Origin: a bacterium
GTDB taxonomy: Bacteria > Vulcanimicrobiota > Vulcanimicrobiia > Vulcanimicrobiales > Vulcanimicrobiaceae
Direction of reading: 5' to 3'
Length of the DNA stretch: 51,160 bases
Assembly (NCBI GenBank): GCA_021805775.1
Contig: JAJZED010000016.1
Location: forward strand, 1-51,160
The position numbers were made by a program, and so were the translations under genes. Numbering within the stretch: position 1 is the stretch's first letter; the number at the start of each line of letters is the position of its first letter. A model generated the notes under the pieces. The model searched no databases. It saw only the letters and a list, made by a program, of their open reading frames with translations, and was not told the DNA's origin. Shown here piece by piece: positions 24,717-33,882 of the stretch.

Positions 24717-25331
24717 GTGCGCACTCGCCTCAACATCCTCCGTACCTCCGCCGCACTCGCGGTGGTGACGGCGATCTTCGTGCAGATCGGCGCCGAAACA
24801 CTCAAACATGCGTTTAAGCCGGGGCACTTCTTTAGTTTCTTTACCATCGAGAGTAATATTTTTGGAGCCGCGATCCTATTGCTTGCGTGGACGTACGAAC
24901 GAGGGGGCGCGACGCCGCGCTGGTATGCCCTCGTGCGCGGCGCGACCACGAGTTTCCTCGCGGTTACCGGGATTATCTACTGGACGGTTCTTGCAAGCGG
25001 CCCACAGATATTGATTCCGTGGGTCAATATTGTTGTACATGCCATCCTACCGATCGTCGTCGTCGCGGATTGGATCGTCGCGCCATCACCGCTGGAAGCG
25101 AGTTTCTGGAAGAACCTCCGCTGGTGGCTCGCTTTTCCGTTGCTCTATTGCGCGTACAGTCTCATCCGCGGTCCGATCGTCTCTTGGTACCCCTACGGTT
25201 TTCTCGATCCTCGAACATTTGGTTATCCGGCCGTTCTCGTCTTCTGCTTCGGAATCGCCCTCGGCTTCACGGCAATCGACGCGGGGATCTACACGATCGC
25301 TCGGAGCCGATTCGCGAGCATTCCGTCGTAA
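24717..25331 (+). CDS. Pr6Pr family membrane protein
   Basis: 204 residues from the GTG at 24717 (two bases after the proC-fragment stop), with about six helices. Typical of the Pr6Pr (FAR-17a/AIG1-like) family are HFFSFFTIESNIFGAAILLLAW in helix 2, VTGIIYWTVLAS, WVNIVVHAILPIVVVADWIV, and LRWWLAFPLLYCAYSLIRGPIVSWYPYGFLDP. No function is established for bacterial members. It looks intact and is the only clearly complete membrane gene inside the repeat-bounded scar region. Confidence 0.8.
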   Translation: MRTRLNILRTSAALAVVTAIFVQIGAETLKHAFKPGHFFSFFTIESNIFGAAILLLAWTYERGGATPRWYALVRGATTSFLAVTGIIYWTVLASGPQILIPWVNIVVHAILPIVVVADWIVAPSPLEASFWKNLRWWLAFPLLYCAYSLIRGPIVSWYPYGFLDPRTFGYPAVLVFCFGIALGFTAIDAGIYTIARSRFASIPS

Positions 25332-25464
25332 GAACGACGCAGAAGCGGGCGGCGACGCTCATCGTGCGGTCGAATGCCTCCGCGCCGGGATCGAACAGCG
25401 AATACACTCCGCGAAAGCGGGCCAGCTTCAGTAGCCTGACGGCTCGGTTTCGTAGCTGCCTCGG

Positions 25465-27207
25465 CTAATACCCGAGCGCGGCGCCGGCGGGGTGGCGACG
25501 GTCGCTTCCCCCTTCGAGCACGCCGGTTTTCGGATCGACGATAATCGCCTGCGCCGAACCCCACGTCGGAATTTGCTTCAGGCGGTAGCCCTCTTTTTCG
25601 AGCGCGAGAATGACGGTCGGCGCGAACGCACCCGGCTCGTACTGAATTTCGTCGGGGAGCCACTGCATGTGGATCCGCGGCGCATCGACGGCCTGCATCG
25701 CGTTCATTCCGAAATCGACGGCGTTGAGAATCGTTTCCAGCGTAATCGTGATGATCCGCGAACCGCCGGGGCTTCCCGTCACCATAAAGAGTTTGCCGTC
25801 GTGCAGAACGATCGTCGGCGACATCGAGGAGAGCGGATGTTTGAACGGCTCGATCTCATCGACTTTCCCTTGCACCAAGCCGTACATATTCGGGACGCCG
25901 GGTTTCGAAGTAAAATCATCCATCTCGTCGTTGAGAAAGAATCCGGTCGTGCCGGCCATCACTCCCGAACCGAACCAATCGTTGAGCGTGTAGGTAACGC
26001 CGACGGCATTTCCCCAACGATCGACGATGGAGAAGTGCGTGGTGTCGCGATGTTCGTGCCAGTGCACGCCGAGCCCGGGATGCACTTGACTGGAAGGGGT
26101 CGCGCGATCCGGTAGAATCTGCGAGCGTAATTTCGCCGCGTACGATTGCGAGAGCAACTGTGCGATCGGTTCGGCGCCGAAGGCAGGGTCGCCGAGATAG
26201 GCGTTGCGATCGGCGTACGCGCGCCGCTCCGCCTCGACGAGATAGTGCGTCTCCTTAATGGAATGCCAGCCCCACTGCGCGAACGGATAGGGTGCGACGA
26301 CATGCAATATCTCGCAGATCGTCACGCCGCCCGAACTCGGCGGCGGCGAAGAAATAATTTTGTAGCCGTGATAATCGCAGACGGTCGGCGTGCTGACGAC
26401 GGTGTGGTAATCGGCGAAATCGCGCATCGAGAGAATGCCGCCGTGGGCGTTGCTCGCGGCGACGATCGCGCGCGCGATCGGGCCGCGATAGAACGCCGCC
26501 GCACCGTCGCGCGAAATCATTTCCAACGTGCGCGCGAGTTCGGGTTGCTTTACTACTTGCCCGGGAACCGGCAGATGCCCGTTCGGCATCCAGATCGCGC
26601 GAAGGTTCGGCTGCTTGGCGAACGTGTAGGCGCCGCTATAGCCTTCGGCGAGCGACCCGCGAAACGGAATGAGATCGCCGCCGGTAATGGTGAATCCGTT
26701 CTTCGCCAGCGCGATCGCCGGCGCCATCAACGTAGCGCGCGACATCGTGCCGAAGCGTTTGCGCGCCGTCTCCATGCCGGCGACCGTGCCGGGAACGCCG
26801 ATCGAGAGCCAGCCTTTCGTCGAGCGCCCGGGAACGACGTTGCCCTGCTTGTCGAGATACATCGAGGGCGTCGCGCGCGCCGGTGCGACTTCGCGAAAAT
26901 CGATGAAGGCGCTGCGCCCGTCGTGCATGCGCACCAACATGAAACCGCCGCCGCCGATATTGCCGCAGCACGGATCGACGACCGCGAGCGCGTAGGCGAC
27001 CGCGACCGCCGCATCGACGGCGTTGCCGCCGCGTTTGAGGACCTCGAGCCCCGCCTCCGAGGCGTAGCGCTGCTCGGTCACCACCATGCCGTGGCGGCCG
27101 ATCCCCATCGGCGGCGAGATCGGCATCTTCGGGCGCGGCCAGGGGCCGACGGCGAGAAGTGCGAGCGCCGAGAGCGCGGCGAGCAGCGGACGAGCGAGAC
27201 TCTTCAT
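25465..27207 (-). CDS. ggt: Gamma-glutamyltransferase
   Basis: 580 residues from the ATG at 27207, which begins a signal peptide (MKSLARPLLAALSALALLAVG), so the enzyme is exported. It transfers the gamma-glutamyl group of glutathione to water or amino acids. It is made as a proenzyme that cleaves itself before Thr389 in HRDTTHFSIVD, the first residue of the small subunit. Other family blocks are KRGNAVDAAVAVAYALAVVDP, DFREVAPA, NDEMDDF and VTGSPGGSRIITI. The last codons (RRHPAGAALGY) are repeated at 22904. It diverges from pnp. Confidence 0.94.
   Translation of the reverse strand: MKSLARPLLAALSALALLAVGPWPRPKMPISPPMGIGRHGMVVTEQRYASEAGLEVLKRGGNAVDAAVAVAYALAVVDPCCGNIGGGGFMLVRMHDGRSAFIDFREVAPARATPSMYLDKQGNVVPGRSTKGWLSIGVPGTVAGMETARKRFGTMSRATLMAPAIALAKNGFTITGGDLIPFRGSLAEGYSGAYTFAKQPNLRAIWMPNGHLPVPGQVVKQPELARTLEMISRDGAAAFYRGPIARAIVAASNAHGGILSMRDFADYHTVVSTPTVCDYHGYKIISSPPPSSGGVTICEILHVVAPYPFAQWGWHSIKETHYLVEAERRAYADRNAYLGDPAFGAEPIAQLLSQSYAAKLRSQILPDRATPSSQVHPGLGVHWHEHRDTTHFSIVDRWGNAVGVTYTLNDWFGSGVMAGTTGFFLNDEMDDFTSKPGVPNMYGLVQGKVDEIEPFKHPLSSMSPTIVLHDGKLFMVTGSPGGSRIITITLETILNAVDFGMNAMQAVDAPRIHMQWLPDEIQYEPGAFAPTVILALEKEGYRLKQIPTWGSAQAIIVDPKTGVLEGGSDRRHPAGAALGY
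25472..25500. repeat. 29-bp direct repeat, right copy (identical to 22911-22939)
   Basis: This copy is part of the coding 3' end of ggt. See the left copy for the comparison. Confidence 0.75.
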
Positions 27208-27378
27208 GGCCCTTGCTTCGCGGATGCGGCGCGCGACTCTTGGGGATCGCCTGAGTGCCCTCGAAGCAAAACCAGGAGACACCTTTGGATGCGGTTCCAT
27301 AGGGCTCGGCCCTCCCGTTCCCGAAGAAAGCGCGGTTCAAAAAAGAATAAACACAACACCCCTATGTAAGGAGTCCCC

Positions 27379-29730
27379 GTGCCCGAAAGCATCTCGATTG
27401 AGATCGGCGGGCGCACGATGGTCATCGAAACCGGCGAACTTGCCAAGCAGGCAAACGGTTCGGCCGTGGTTCGTTATGGCGACCAAAACGTCGTGCTCTG
27501 CGCCGTCACCGCCTCCGCCAAACCGCGAGAAGGCATCGACTTTTTCCCCCTGACCTGCGACTTCGAAGAGAAGATGTACGCGGCAGGCAAAATCCCCGGC
27601 GGTTACATCAAACGCGAAGGGCGCCCGCCCGAGCACGCCGTGCTCAGCTCGCGTCAAATCGATCGTCCGATTCGCCCGCTCTTCCCCGACGGCTTCCGAA
27701 ACGACGTACAGATCGTCGCAACCGTGCTCTCGGTCGATCCCGAACTCGATGCCGATGTCATCGGCGTCTGCGCCGCCGGTGCGGCACTCGCGTTCTCCGA
27801 TATTCCGTTCGATAAAACCGTCGCCGCCGTGCGCGTCGGCCGCGATGAGAACGGTGAATATCTTTGCAATCCCACGCTTCCGCAGTATGTTACCGGCGGC
27901 ATGGATATCGTTATCGCCGGCACTGCCGATGCGGTGATGATGGTCGAAGGCGGCGGCGATGAAATCTCCGAAGACGATTTCCTCGGTGCGGTTGAATTCG
28001 CCCACAAAGAGATCAAGAAGATCGTGAAAGCGATCGATACGCTCGCCAAAAAAGTCGGCAAGAAAAAACGCGCCTTCCCGGTGCAGACGCCGAATGCCGA
28101 CCTCGAAAAGTGGATGCGCAAAGCGTTCGCCAAAGATGTCGCCAAAGCGATGCGCGTCATCGAAAAAGGCGAGCGCGAAGCCGCGTTCGCGACGCTGAGC
28201 GTTGACAGTGCGATCGAACGTTGCACCAAGAAAGACGAAGCGGTTAAGGCGTTGCTCGAAACGTCGGCCGGCGCAAAAGAGTTCGGCAAGATCATCAAGC
28301 TGATGGAAGAGGACGAACTCCGCACGATGGTCGTCGACGAGAAGATTCGTCCCGACGGCCGCAAGCCCGACGAGATTCGTCCGATCTGGTCGAAGGTGCA
28401 TTACGTGCCCCGCGTCCACGGTTCGGGCGTTTTCACGCGCGGCCAGACGCAGGTCTTCACCGCGGCAACGCTCGGTTCGACGAGCGACGCGCAGCGGCTC
28501 GACGGCATCGTCGCGCTCGAAGACAAGCGCTACATGCATTTCTACAACTTCCCACCGTTCTCGGTCGGTGAAACCCGCCCGATGCGCGGCCCCGGCCGTC
28601 GCGAGATCGGCCACGGAGCGCTCGCCGAACGTGCGCTGTTGCCGGTGCTTCCGCCGAAGGAAGAGTTTCCGTACACGATGCGTTTGATGAGCGAAGTGCT
28701 CGAATCGAACGGTTCCTCATCGATGGCCTCGGTCTGCGGATCGACGCTCGCGCTGATGGATGCCGGCGTGCCGATCAAAGCGCACGTTGCCGGCGTCGCG
28801 ATGGGGCTTATCCTCAAGGGCAAGGATTACGCGGTGCTCACCGATATCCAAGGCCTCGAAGATGCGCTCGGCGAGATGGATTTCAAAGTTGCGGGAACAA
28901 AAAAAGGCATCACCGCAATTCAGATGGACATCAAGGTGCAGGGCATCACCATCGCCATCATGCGCGAAGCGATGAAGGCCGCGAAGAAATCGCGCAACTT
29001 CATCATCGACAAACTCATCGAAACGATCGCCGCGCCGCGCACCGAACTTTCGTCGTTCGCGCCGCGAATGATCACCGTGAAGATCGACCCCTCGAAGATC
29101 AAAGACGTCATCGGACCTGGAGGCAAGGTGATCAACAAGATCATCGCCGATACCGGTGTCGAAAAAATCGACATTCAGGACGACGGCAACGTCTTCATCA
29201 CCTCGCTCGACGGTGAATCCGGCGAGAAGGCGCGCGAAATCGTCGAGGCGATCGTGAAGGTCGCGAAGGTCGGCGAAGTCTACACCGGCACCGTCACGCG
29301 CATCATCCCCATCGGCGCGTTCGTGCAGATTCTCCCCGGTAAAGAGGGGCTGGTGCATATCAGCAAACTCGATACCAAACGCGTCGAGAACGTCGAAGAC
29401 GTCGTGAGCGTCGGCGACCAGATCGAAGTGAAGATCGTCGAGATCGACGCGCAAGGGCGCATCAATCTCTCGCGCAAAGCGCTGCTTCCCGGCGGCGAAG
29501 AGGGCGGCGGCGACGACCGCGGCCACCGTGGCGGCGGCGGCCCGCGCGGCGGCGGCGGCGGCTTCCGCGAGCGTTCGCATGGCGGGCCTCCGCGCTCGCA
29601 CGATGCACCGCGCGCAAGCGAAGCACCACCACGTGCGAGCGAAGCGCCACCACGCGCGAACGAAGCGCCGAGCGCCGACGAGGGCGGCTTGCCGCAGCGT
29701 CCGCGGCGTCGACGCCCCGGCCGCGAGTAG
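27379..29730 (+). CDS. pnp: Polyribonucleotide nucleotidyltransferase (PNPase)
   Basis: 783 residues from a GTG at 27379 with AAGGAG eight bases before it. Order: RNase PH domain 1 (GGYIKREGRPPEHAVLSSRQ, DRPIRPLFP), helical domain, RNase PH domain 2 (TLGSTSDAQRLDG, catalytic MRLMSEVLESNGSSSMASVCG and LTDIQGLEDALGEMDFKVAGT), KH (KIKDVIGPGGKVINKI) and S1 (GEVYTGTVTRIIPIGAFVQILPGKEGLVHISKL). It degrades RNA 3' to 5' with phosphate. After the S1 domain comes an unusual tail of about 75 residues rich in Arg and Gly, then three ASEAPPR-like repeats. Confidence 0.98.
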   Translation: MPESISIEIGGRTMVIETGELAKQANGSAVVRYGDQNVVLCAVTASAKPREGIDFFPLTCDFEEKMYAAGKIPGGYIKREGRPPEHAVLSSRQIDRPIRPLFPDGFRNDVQIVATVLSVDPELDADVIGVCAAGAALAFSDIPFDKTVAAVRVGRDENGEYLCNPTLPQYVTGGMDIVIAGTADAVMMVEGGGDEISEDDFLGAVEFAHKEIKKIVKAIDTLAKKVGKKKRAFPVQTPNADLEKWMRKAFAKDVAKAMRVIEKGEREAAFATLSVDSAIERCTKKDEAVKALLETSAGAKEFGKIIKLMEEDELRTMVVDEKIRPDGRKPDEIRPIWSKVHYVPRVHGSGVFTRGQTQVFTAATLGSTSDAQRLDGIVALEDKRYMHFYNFPPFSVGETRPMRGPGRREIGHGALAERALLPVLPPKEEFPYTMRLMSEVLESNGSSSMASVCGSTLALMDAGVPIKAHVAGVAMGLILKGKDYAVLTDIQGLEDALGEMDFKVAGTKKGITAIQMDIKVQGITIAIMREAMKAAKKSRNFIIDKLIETIAAPRTELSSFAPRMITVKIDPSKIKDVIGPGGKVINKIIADTGVEKIDIQDDGNVFITSLDGESGEKAREIVEAIVKVAKVGEVYTGTVTRIIPIGAFVQILPGKEGLVHISKLDTKRVENVEDVVSVGDQIEVKIVEIDAQGRINLSRKALLPGGEEGGGDDRGHRGGGGPRGGGGGFRERSHGGPPRSHDAPRASEAPPRASEAPPRANEAPSADEGGLPQRPRRRRPGRE

Positions 29731-29780
29731 CTCGCACCGAGACTTCGACGTCGCTTGAATCGAGCGGCGTAGAGGAAAAT

Positions 29781-29808
29781 GGGAGGACTCCTGTCAAGGA
29801 GCCCTCCC
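29781..29808 (+). promoter_or_regulatory. Stable hairpin enclosing the ribosome site of the DUF1761 gene
   Basis: GGGAGGACTCC (29781-29791) pairs with GGAGCCCTCCC (29798-29808) around a six-base loop, with a single mismatch. The 3' arm carries AAGGAG, the Shine-Dalgarno of the ATG that begins at 29809. In the folded state the site is hidden. It also lies about 50 bases after the pnp stop and could act in 3'-end protection or as a weak terminator. Confidence 0.5.
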
Positions 29809-30207
29809 ATGCGTGTAAATTGGCCCGCGATCTTGGTCGCAACCGTCATCTTTTTCCTCTTCGGAGGCCTCTGGTACAACGTTCTCGGCCCAGCTTGGCG
29901 CAACGCCTTGGGGGCACAAGCACCGCAAACCTCGACGAGCGCGTACGCCTATATCGTCGCGGTCGTCATGTCGTTTTTTCTCGCCTACGCCGTCGCACGC
30001 GTGCTCGCATGGCGCGGTGATTATAATGCCGGACGCGGCGCCTTCATCGGGCTCTCGCTCGGGCTCTTGATTTTCGGATCGATGACGTGGATGACGTACG
30101 CATTTGAAATGCGCGGCGCCACATTAGGTTGGATCAACGTCGGGTTCGTCGCGATCGGCATGGCCGTTCAGGGCGCGGTCCTCGGCGCTTGGAAACCGAA
30201 GTCGTAA
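29809..30207 (+). CDS. DUF1761 membrane protein
   Basis: 132 residues with four hydrophobic helices. MRVNWPAILVATVIFFLFGGLWYNVLGPAWRNALG and the later GAFIGLSLGLLIFGSMTWMTYAFEMR fit DUF1761, a small membrane family of unknown function. The ATG at 29809 has AAGGAG seven bases upstream. An in-frame ATG at 29779 would add ten residues read through the hairpin and has GAGG before it, so the start is ambiguous. Confidence 0.82.
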   Translation: MRVNWPAILVATVIFFLFGGLWYNVLGPAWRNALGAQAPQTSTSAYAYIVAVVMSFFLAYAVARVLAWRGDYNAGRGAFIGLSLGLLIFGSMTWMTYAFEMRGATLGWINVGFVAIGMAVQGAVLGAWKPKS

Positions 30208-31049
30208 ACGAGTCGACGCGCGGCGCGATTCTTCTCACCGGTGCATCGAGCGGCATCGGCCACGCGCTCGCGCTCCGTCTCGCCGCCGAAGGCTACCTCG
30301 TCTTCGCCGGCGTGCGTAAGGAGAGCGACCGCGAACGGCTCGCCGACGAACACCCGAATCTACGCCCGATCTCTCTCGATGTCACCATCGCCGCCGATCG
30401 CGTGCGTGCGGCGCAGAGCCTCGCTCAGAGCGGGTTACCGCTGCGCGCCGTCATCAACAACGCCGGCATTGCCGTCGGCGGACCGCTCGAGTATCTCCCG
30501 GTCGACCGGCTCGTCGAACAGTTTGAAATCAACACCTTCGCGCCGATTGCGGTGACGCAACTCGTGCTGTCGCAATTGCGCGCTAGCCGCGGCCGCGCAT
30601 TTTTTATCGGTTCGATCGCCGGACGCATGGGCGTTCCGCTCGTCGGTCCGTACGGAGCTTCGAAAGCGGCGCTCGCGGTGCTCGTCGACGCGTTACGTCA
30701 GGAGCTGCACCCGCACGGAGTCGCCGTCTCGCTCTTTGAATTCGCCGCCGTCAAAACGCCGATCTGGGCGAAAGGACGCGCCGGCGCCGAGCAGGCGATC
30801 GAGCAACTTCCCGCCGAGGCCCTCGCACAGTATGGGAAAGAGATCCAAGCGATGCTCGCGCAGACCAAATCCGAGGAACGACACGCCCTGCATCCATCGG
30901 TCATCGCCGACGCCGTCATCGCCGCGTTGCACGCCGCGCAGCCCCGCGAACGTTACGTCATCGGCCGACAGGCGCGCATTCAATCGATCGTCGCCCTCTT
31001 GCCGATGCGACTGCGCGATCGCTTGATCGCCGCCGCGCTGAAACACTAA
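30189..31049 (+). CDS. Short-chain dehydrogenase/reductase
   Basis: About 286 residues with the classical SDR elements: LLTGASSGIGHALALRLA, NNAGIAVGG at about 95, GSIAGRMG and the catalytic YGASKAAL. The NAD(P) preference is unclear. It is of the type seen in 17-beta-HSD/retinol-dehydrogenase-like bacterial SDRs (long C-terminus with VIADAVIAALHA). I place the start at the TTG at 30189, overlapping the DUF1761 stop by 19 bases, because no ATG or GTG in frame precedes the Rossmann motif. Converges with the radical SAM gene ten bases on, with no terminator between. Confidence 0.82.
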   Translation: METEVVNESTRGAILLTGASSGIGHALALRLAAEGYLVFAGVRKESDRERLADEHPNLRPISLDVTIAADRVRAAQSLAQSGLPLRAVINNAGIAVGGPLEYLPVDRLVEQFEINTFAPIAVTQLVLSQLRASRGRAFFIGSIAGRMGVPLVGPYGASKAALAVLVDALRQELHPHGVAVSLFEFAAVKTPIWAKGRAGAEQAIEQLPAEALAQYGKEIQAMLAQTKSEERHALHPSVIADAVIAALHAAQPRERYVIGRQARIQSIVALLPMRLRDRLIAAALKH

Positions 31050-31059
31050 CCGAGGCGCC

Positions 31060-32142
31060 TTAGACCGCTTCGGCGATTGCGATTGGTTTGTGCAAGCAAC
31101 TCGGCTCGGCGGCGAACGCATCGCCGGTCATCGTATAGGCGCGCGAACGCGAGCCTCCGCAGAGTTCGCGAAATTCGCAGACGCCGCATTTTCCGCCGAA
31201 GGTCTCCGGGCGCCGAAGGCGTTGCATCACCGGGTGATTGCGGTAGACGTCGAGGAGATCGGCGTCGCGCACGTTGCCGCAGACGTACGGTAGAAATCCG
31301 CTCGGCGAGATTTCACCGATGTGCGAGATGAAAACGAAGCCTTTACCATCGCCGACGGCGGGGACGCGCTGCCAGGGCGGTTCGATCGTCGCGGGGCGCT
31401 CGCGCGGCGGCATCGAGGCGATCCGCTGCGAGCGATAGCGGCGATAATGCGGCGCCTCGGTGGTTTTAATTCCGAACGGAAGCCGCGATTCGAGGCGATA
31501 GAGTTTGCGAAAGACCTCCTCGGTCTCGGCGGCATCGAGTACCTCCGAGAGCTCCGCGCGCCCCGTCGGAACGAGAAAGAAGACGCTCCACAACGCGATA
31601 TCGAGTTCGGCGAGCATCTCGGCGATCCGTTCGACGTCGAGATGGTTGAAGCGGGCGATCGTCGTGTTGATCTGCACCGAGATGCCGTGTTCGCGCGCGT
31701 GGCGATAGCCCGCGAGCGTCCGTTCGAAGGATCCCTTGACGCCGCGGAAGTTGTCGTGAATCTCGGCATCGGCGGCGTCGAGGCTTAAACTGATGCGTTC
31801 GCAACCGGCGCGCGCGAGCTCGAGCAGGGAGCTATCGCGAAGGCGCCCGGTCGCACTCGGCGAGACGGCGATGCGCAAGCCGCGTTCGGTGGCGTGTTCG
31901 ATAATCTTATAGATATCGTCGCGCATGAGCGGATCGCCGCCGGTGAAGACGACGATAGGGTTGCCGCAGCGTGCGATGGAATCGACCAGCGCGAACGCCT
32001 CGGTCGTGCTGAGCTCCTCGGGATTTCGGTGCGGGATCGCCTCGGCGCGACAGTGACGGCAGGCGAGCGCGCAGGCGCGCGTCATCTCCCAAATGATTAC
32101 ACGAGGGGCGTCATCGTAGAGGTGTGCGGCCGCTGCTTCCAT
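31060..32142 (-). CDS. Radical SAM/SPASM domain protein
   Basis: 360 residues. The radical SAM cluster motif CALACRHC (C-x3-C-x2-C) is at about 24-31, followed by VVFTGGDPLMRDDI (the GGE-like loop) and SLSLDAADAEIHDNFRGVKGSF. A C-terminal SPASM-type cysteine set reads VCGNVRDADLL, CGVCEFRELCGG and PSC, for one or two auxiliary [4Fe-4S] clusters. It resembles the AhbD/NirJ/TIGR04053 group that act in heme modification or in unknown pathways. No peptide substrate gene is visible beside it. It diverges from fabG with a 146-bp gap. Confidence 0.87.
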   Translation of the reverse strand: MEAAAAHLYDDAPRVIIWEMTRACALACRHCRAEAIPHRNPEELSTTEAFALVDSIARCGNPIVVFTGGDPLMRDDIYKIIEHATERGLRIAVSPSATGRLRDSSLLELARAGCERISLSLDAADAEIHDNFRGVKGSFERTLAGYRHAREHGISVQINTTIARFNHLDVERIAEMLAELDIALWSVFFLVPTGRAELSEVLDAAETEEVFRKLYRLESRLPFGIKTTEAPHYRRYRSQRIASMPPRERPATIEPPWQRVPAVGDGKGFVFISHIGEISPSGFLPYVCGNVRDADLLDVYRNHPVMQRLRRPETFGGKCGVCEFRELCGGSRSRAYTMTGDAFAAEPSCLHKPIAIAEAV

Positions 32143-32288
32143 GCCGCGATGGTACCGCTGCTGCGTGCATCCCCTGAGAAGAAGTTGTGAAGAGTATCCC
32201 CCAACTCCTCGCTTGGTTCGCCGCGCATGATTCGTCGGGGAGGCGGCTAACCTGCAGGCACAAACTTCTTCGCTTCGGAGGTAGATCG

Positions 32289-33029
32289 GTGTCGAATCCT
32301 CGTGTTGCTTTAGTTACCGGCGGTGCGCGTGGTATCGGCGCGGCGATAACGCGCAGGCTGGCGCGCAACGGCATCACCGTTGCTGCGGGCTTCAGCAAGG
32401 GGCGCGAAACCGCCGAGCGCTTGCAGAACGAGCTCGTCTCCGACGGCGCGAGCGTCGTCGTCGTGCAAGGGCGCGTCGACGACCCTGCCGACTGCGCGCG
32501 CGTCTTCGAGGAAGTGTTCGCCAAGTACGGGCACATCGATTATCTCATCAATAACGCCGGCATCACGGTCGATAAAACGATGCGCAAAATGACGCACGAA
32601 GACTGGCAGGCGGTGCTCAACGTCAACCTCTACGGTGCGTTCTGCATGACGAAGGCGGTGCTCGAACATATGATCGAACGCGGCTTCGGGCGAATCGTGA
32701 ATATCAGTTCGGTGATCGGCGAGACCGGCAACGTCGGGCAGGCGAATTACGCGGCTTCGAAAGCCGGGCTTTTCGGCTTTAGCAAAAGCCTCGCACTGGA
32801 GATGTCGCAGCGCGGCATCACCGTGAATTGCGTCGCGCCGGGGTTCATCGAAACCGAGATGGTCGCGGCGATCCCGGAGGCAGCGCTCTCAAAAGTGATC
32901 GAGAAGATTCCGCAGCGCCGGCTCGGGCAACCCGATGAAGTCGCGCGCGTCGTCGAATTTTTACTCGCCGACGAATCGAGTTATATCACCGGTGCCGTCT
33001 ATAGCGTCAACGGCGGTTTAGATATGTAG
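32289..33029 (+). CDS. fabG: 3-oxoacyl-[acyl-carrier-protein] reductase
   Basis: 246 residues, the usual FabG length, from a GTG at 32289 with GGAGG six bases before it (the frame is open further upstream, but that part is not conserved). VALVTGGARGIGAAITRRLA, LINNAGITVDKTMRKMTHEDWQAV, NISSVIGETGNVGQANYAASKAGL and SSYITGAVYSVNGGLDM are standard FabG blocks, with the Ser-Tyr-Lys triad intact. It reduces 3-oxoacyl-ACP with NADPH in fatty acid synthesis; a PhaB-like acetoacetyl-CoA reductase role is the alternative. No other fab genes are adjacent. Confidence 0.92.
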   Translation: MSNPRVALVTGGARGIGAAITRRLARNGITVAAGFSKGRETAERLQNELVSDGASVVVVQGRVDDPADCARVFEEVFAKYGHIDYLINNAGITVDKTMRKMTHEDWQAVLNVNLYGAFCMTKAVLEHMIERGFGRIVNISSVIGETGNVGQANYAASKAGLFGFSKSLALEMSQRGITVNCVAPGFIETEMVAAIPEAALSKVIEKIPQRRLGQPDEVARVVEFLLADESSYITGAVYSVNGGLDM

Positions 33030-33065
33030 GGCACCCACCGAAGCTACGCGAATGACGGCGCTCTC

Positions 33066-33866
33066 ATGGCTCGCATTATTTTTGTATCGCTCCTCCTCGC
33101 TGCCTTCGGCGTCGCCTGCGGCGGAGCGCCTTCGACTTCGGGGACTCCATCGGCGCCGCTGGCGATTACCGTCAACGGCCGCTCGGCGCAAAATGTCATC
33201 TTGCTTCCCCCAACTTTTCTCACGTTCGGCAGCAATATCGCCACCCTCGGTACGACCGGCGGAGCCGGGCTGCCGGTGCAATGGAGCGTTTCTTCGGGGA
33301 GCGCTGCGGTACTCGGCAACACGAATCCGAGTTTCCTATCGGGTTCGCCGACGCCGCCGCCAAACGGAACCTTCGTGATGATCGCGCCGCCGGTCGCGCA
33401 GGTGATGGGCACCGGGGCGATCGCGGTCGTCGCGCGCTCGGGTAACGAGAGCGCGACGATTCCCGTCTATGTGTACGGCGAACTCGACCTCGGCTGCGGT
33501 CTGCGCTACCAACCGTACTACTCGTTCGAATCGGGAACGGTCACGCAACCGACGACGAGCGATCTCTACGTTACCGAACCACCGAGCAACGGCGATCCGT
33601 TCGATCCGTGCGCCGCACTCGGCCTCGCAACCGACACGACGACGACAATCCATTTCCCGTACGGCGGCGTGCTGATCGCCGGCACGACCGGCACCTTTCC
33701 GCAGGTCGCGGCGTCGCAGTGGCGCAACGCACAGACGCAAGTCGCCGAGAGCGCTGCAACAAACGAAATTCTCTTGTTCAAAACAAAAGGTGGAGCGATC
33801 GTGAAAGCGATGCTCCCGATCGGCCCGGTCGAACTCTCGGGAGCGACCGGCGCGTTTCCATATTAG
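33066..33866 (+). CDS. Predicted lipoprotein of unknown function
   Basis: 266 residues. MARIIFVSLLLAAFGVACGG provides a signal peptide with a lipobox (FGVAC), Cys at residue 18. The mature part is Ser/Thr/Gly/Pro-rich, with two cysteines in LGCGLRYQPYYSF and DPCAALGLA, and no family is recognised. It lies 36 bases after fabG and may be co-transcribed. A bidirectional terminator follows. Confidence 0.7.
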   Translation: MARIIFVSLLLAAFGVACGGAPSTSGTPSAPLAITVNGRSAQNVILLPPTFLTFGSNIATLGTTGGAGLPVQWSVSSGSAAVLGNTNPSFLSGSPTPPPNGTFVMIAPPVAQVMGTGAIAVVARSGNESATIPVYVYGELDLGCGLRYQPYYSFESGTVTQPTTSDLYVTEPPSNGDPFDPCAALGLATDTTTTIHFPYGGVLIAGTTGTFPQVAASQWRNAQTQVAESAATNEILLFKTKGGAIVKAMLPIGPVELSGATGAFPY

Positions 33867-33882
33867 CGGAGTACGCAAAAAA

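Noticed and set aside
27337-29601. Long minus-strand frames across pnp
   Set aside because: They mirror the codons of PNPase, an unmistakable gene on the plus strand.
30129-30189. TTG at 30129 as the start of the SDR gene
   Set aside because: It would add 20 Arg/Gly-rich residues that overlap the DUF1761 coding region and are not SDR-like; the TTG at 30189 gives the usual short lead to the Rossmann motif.
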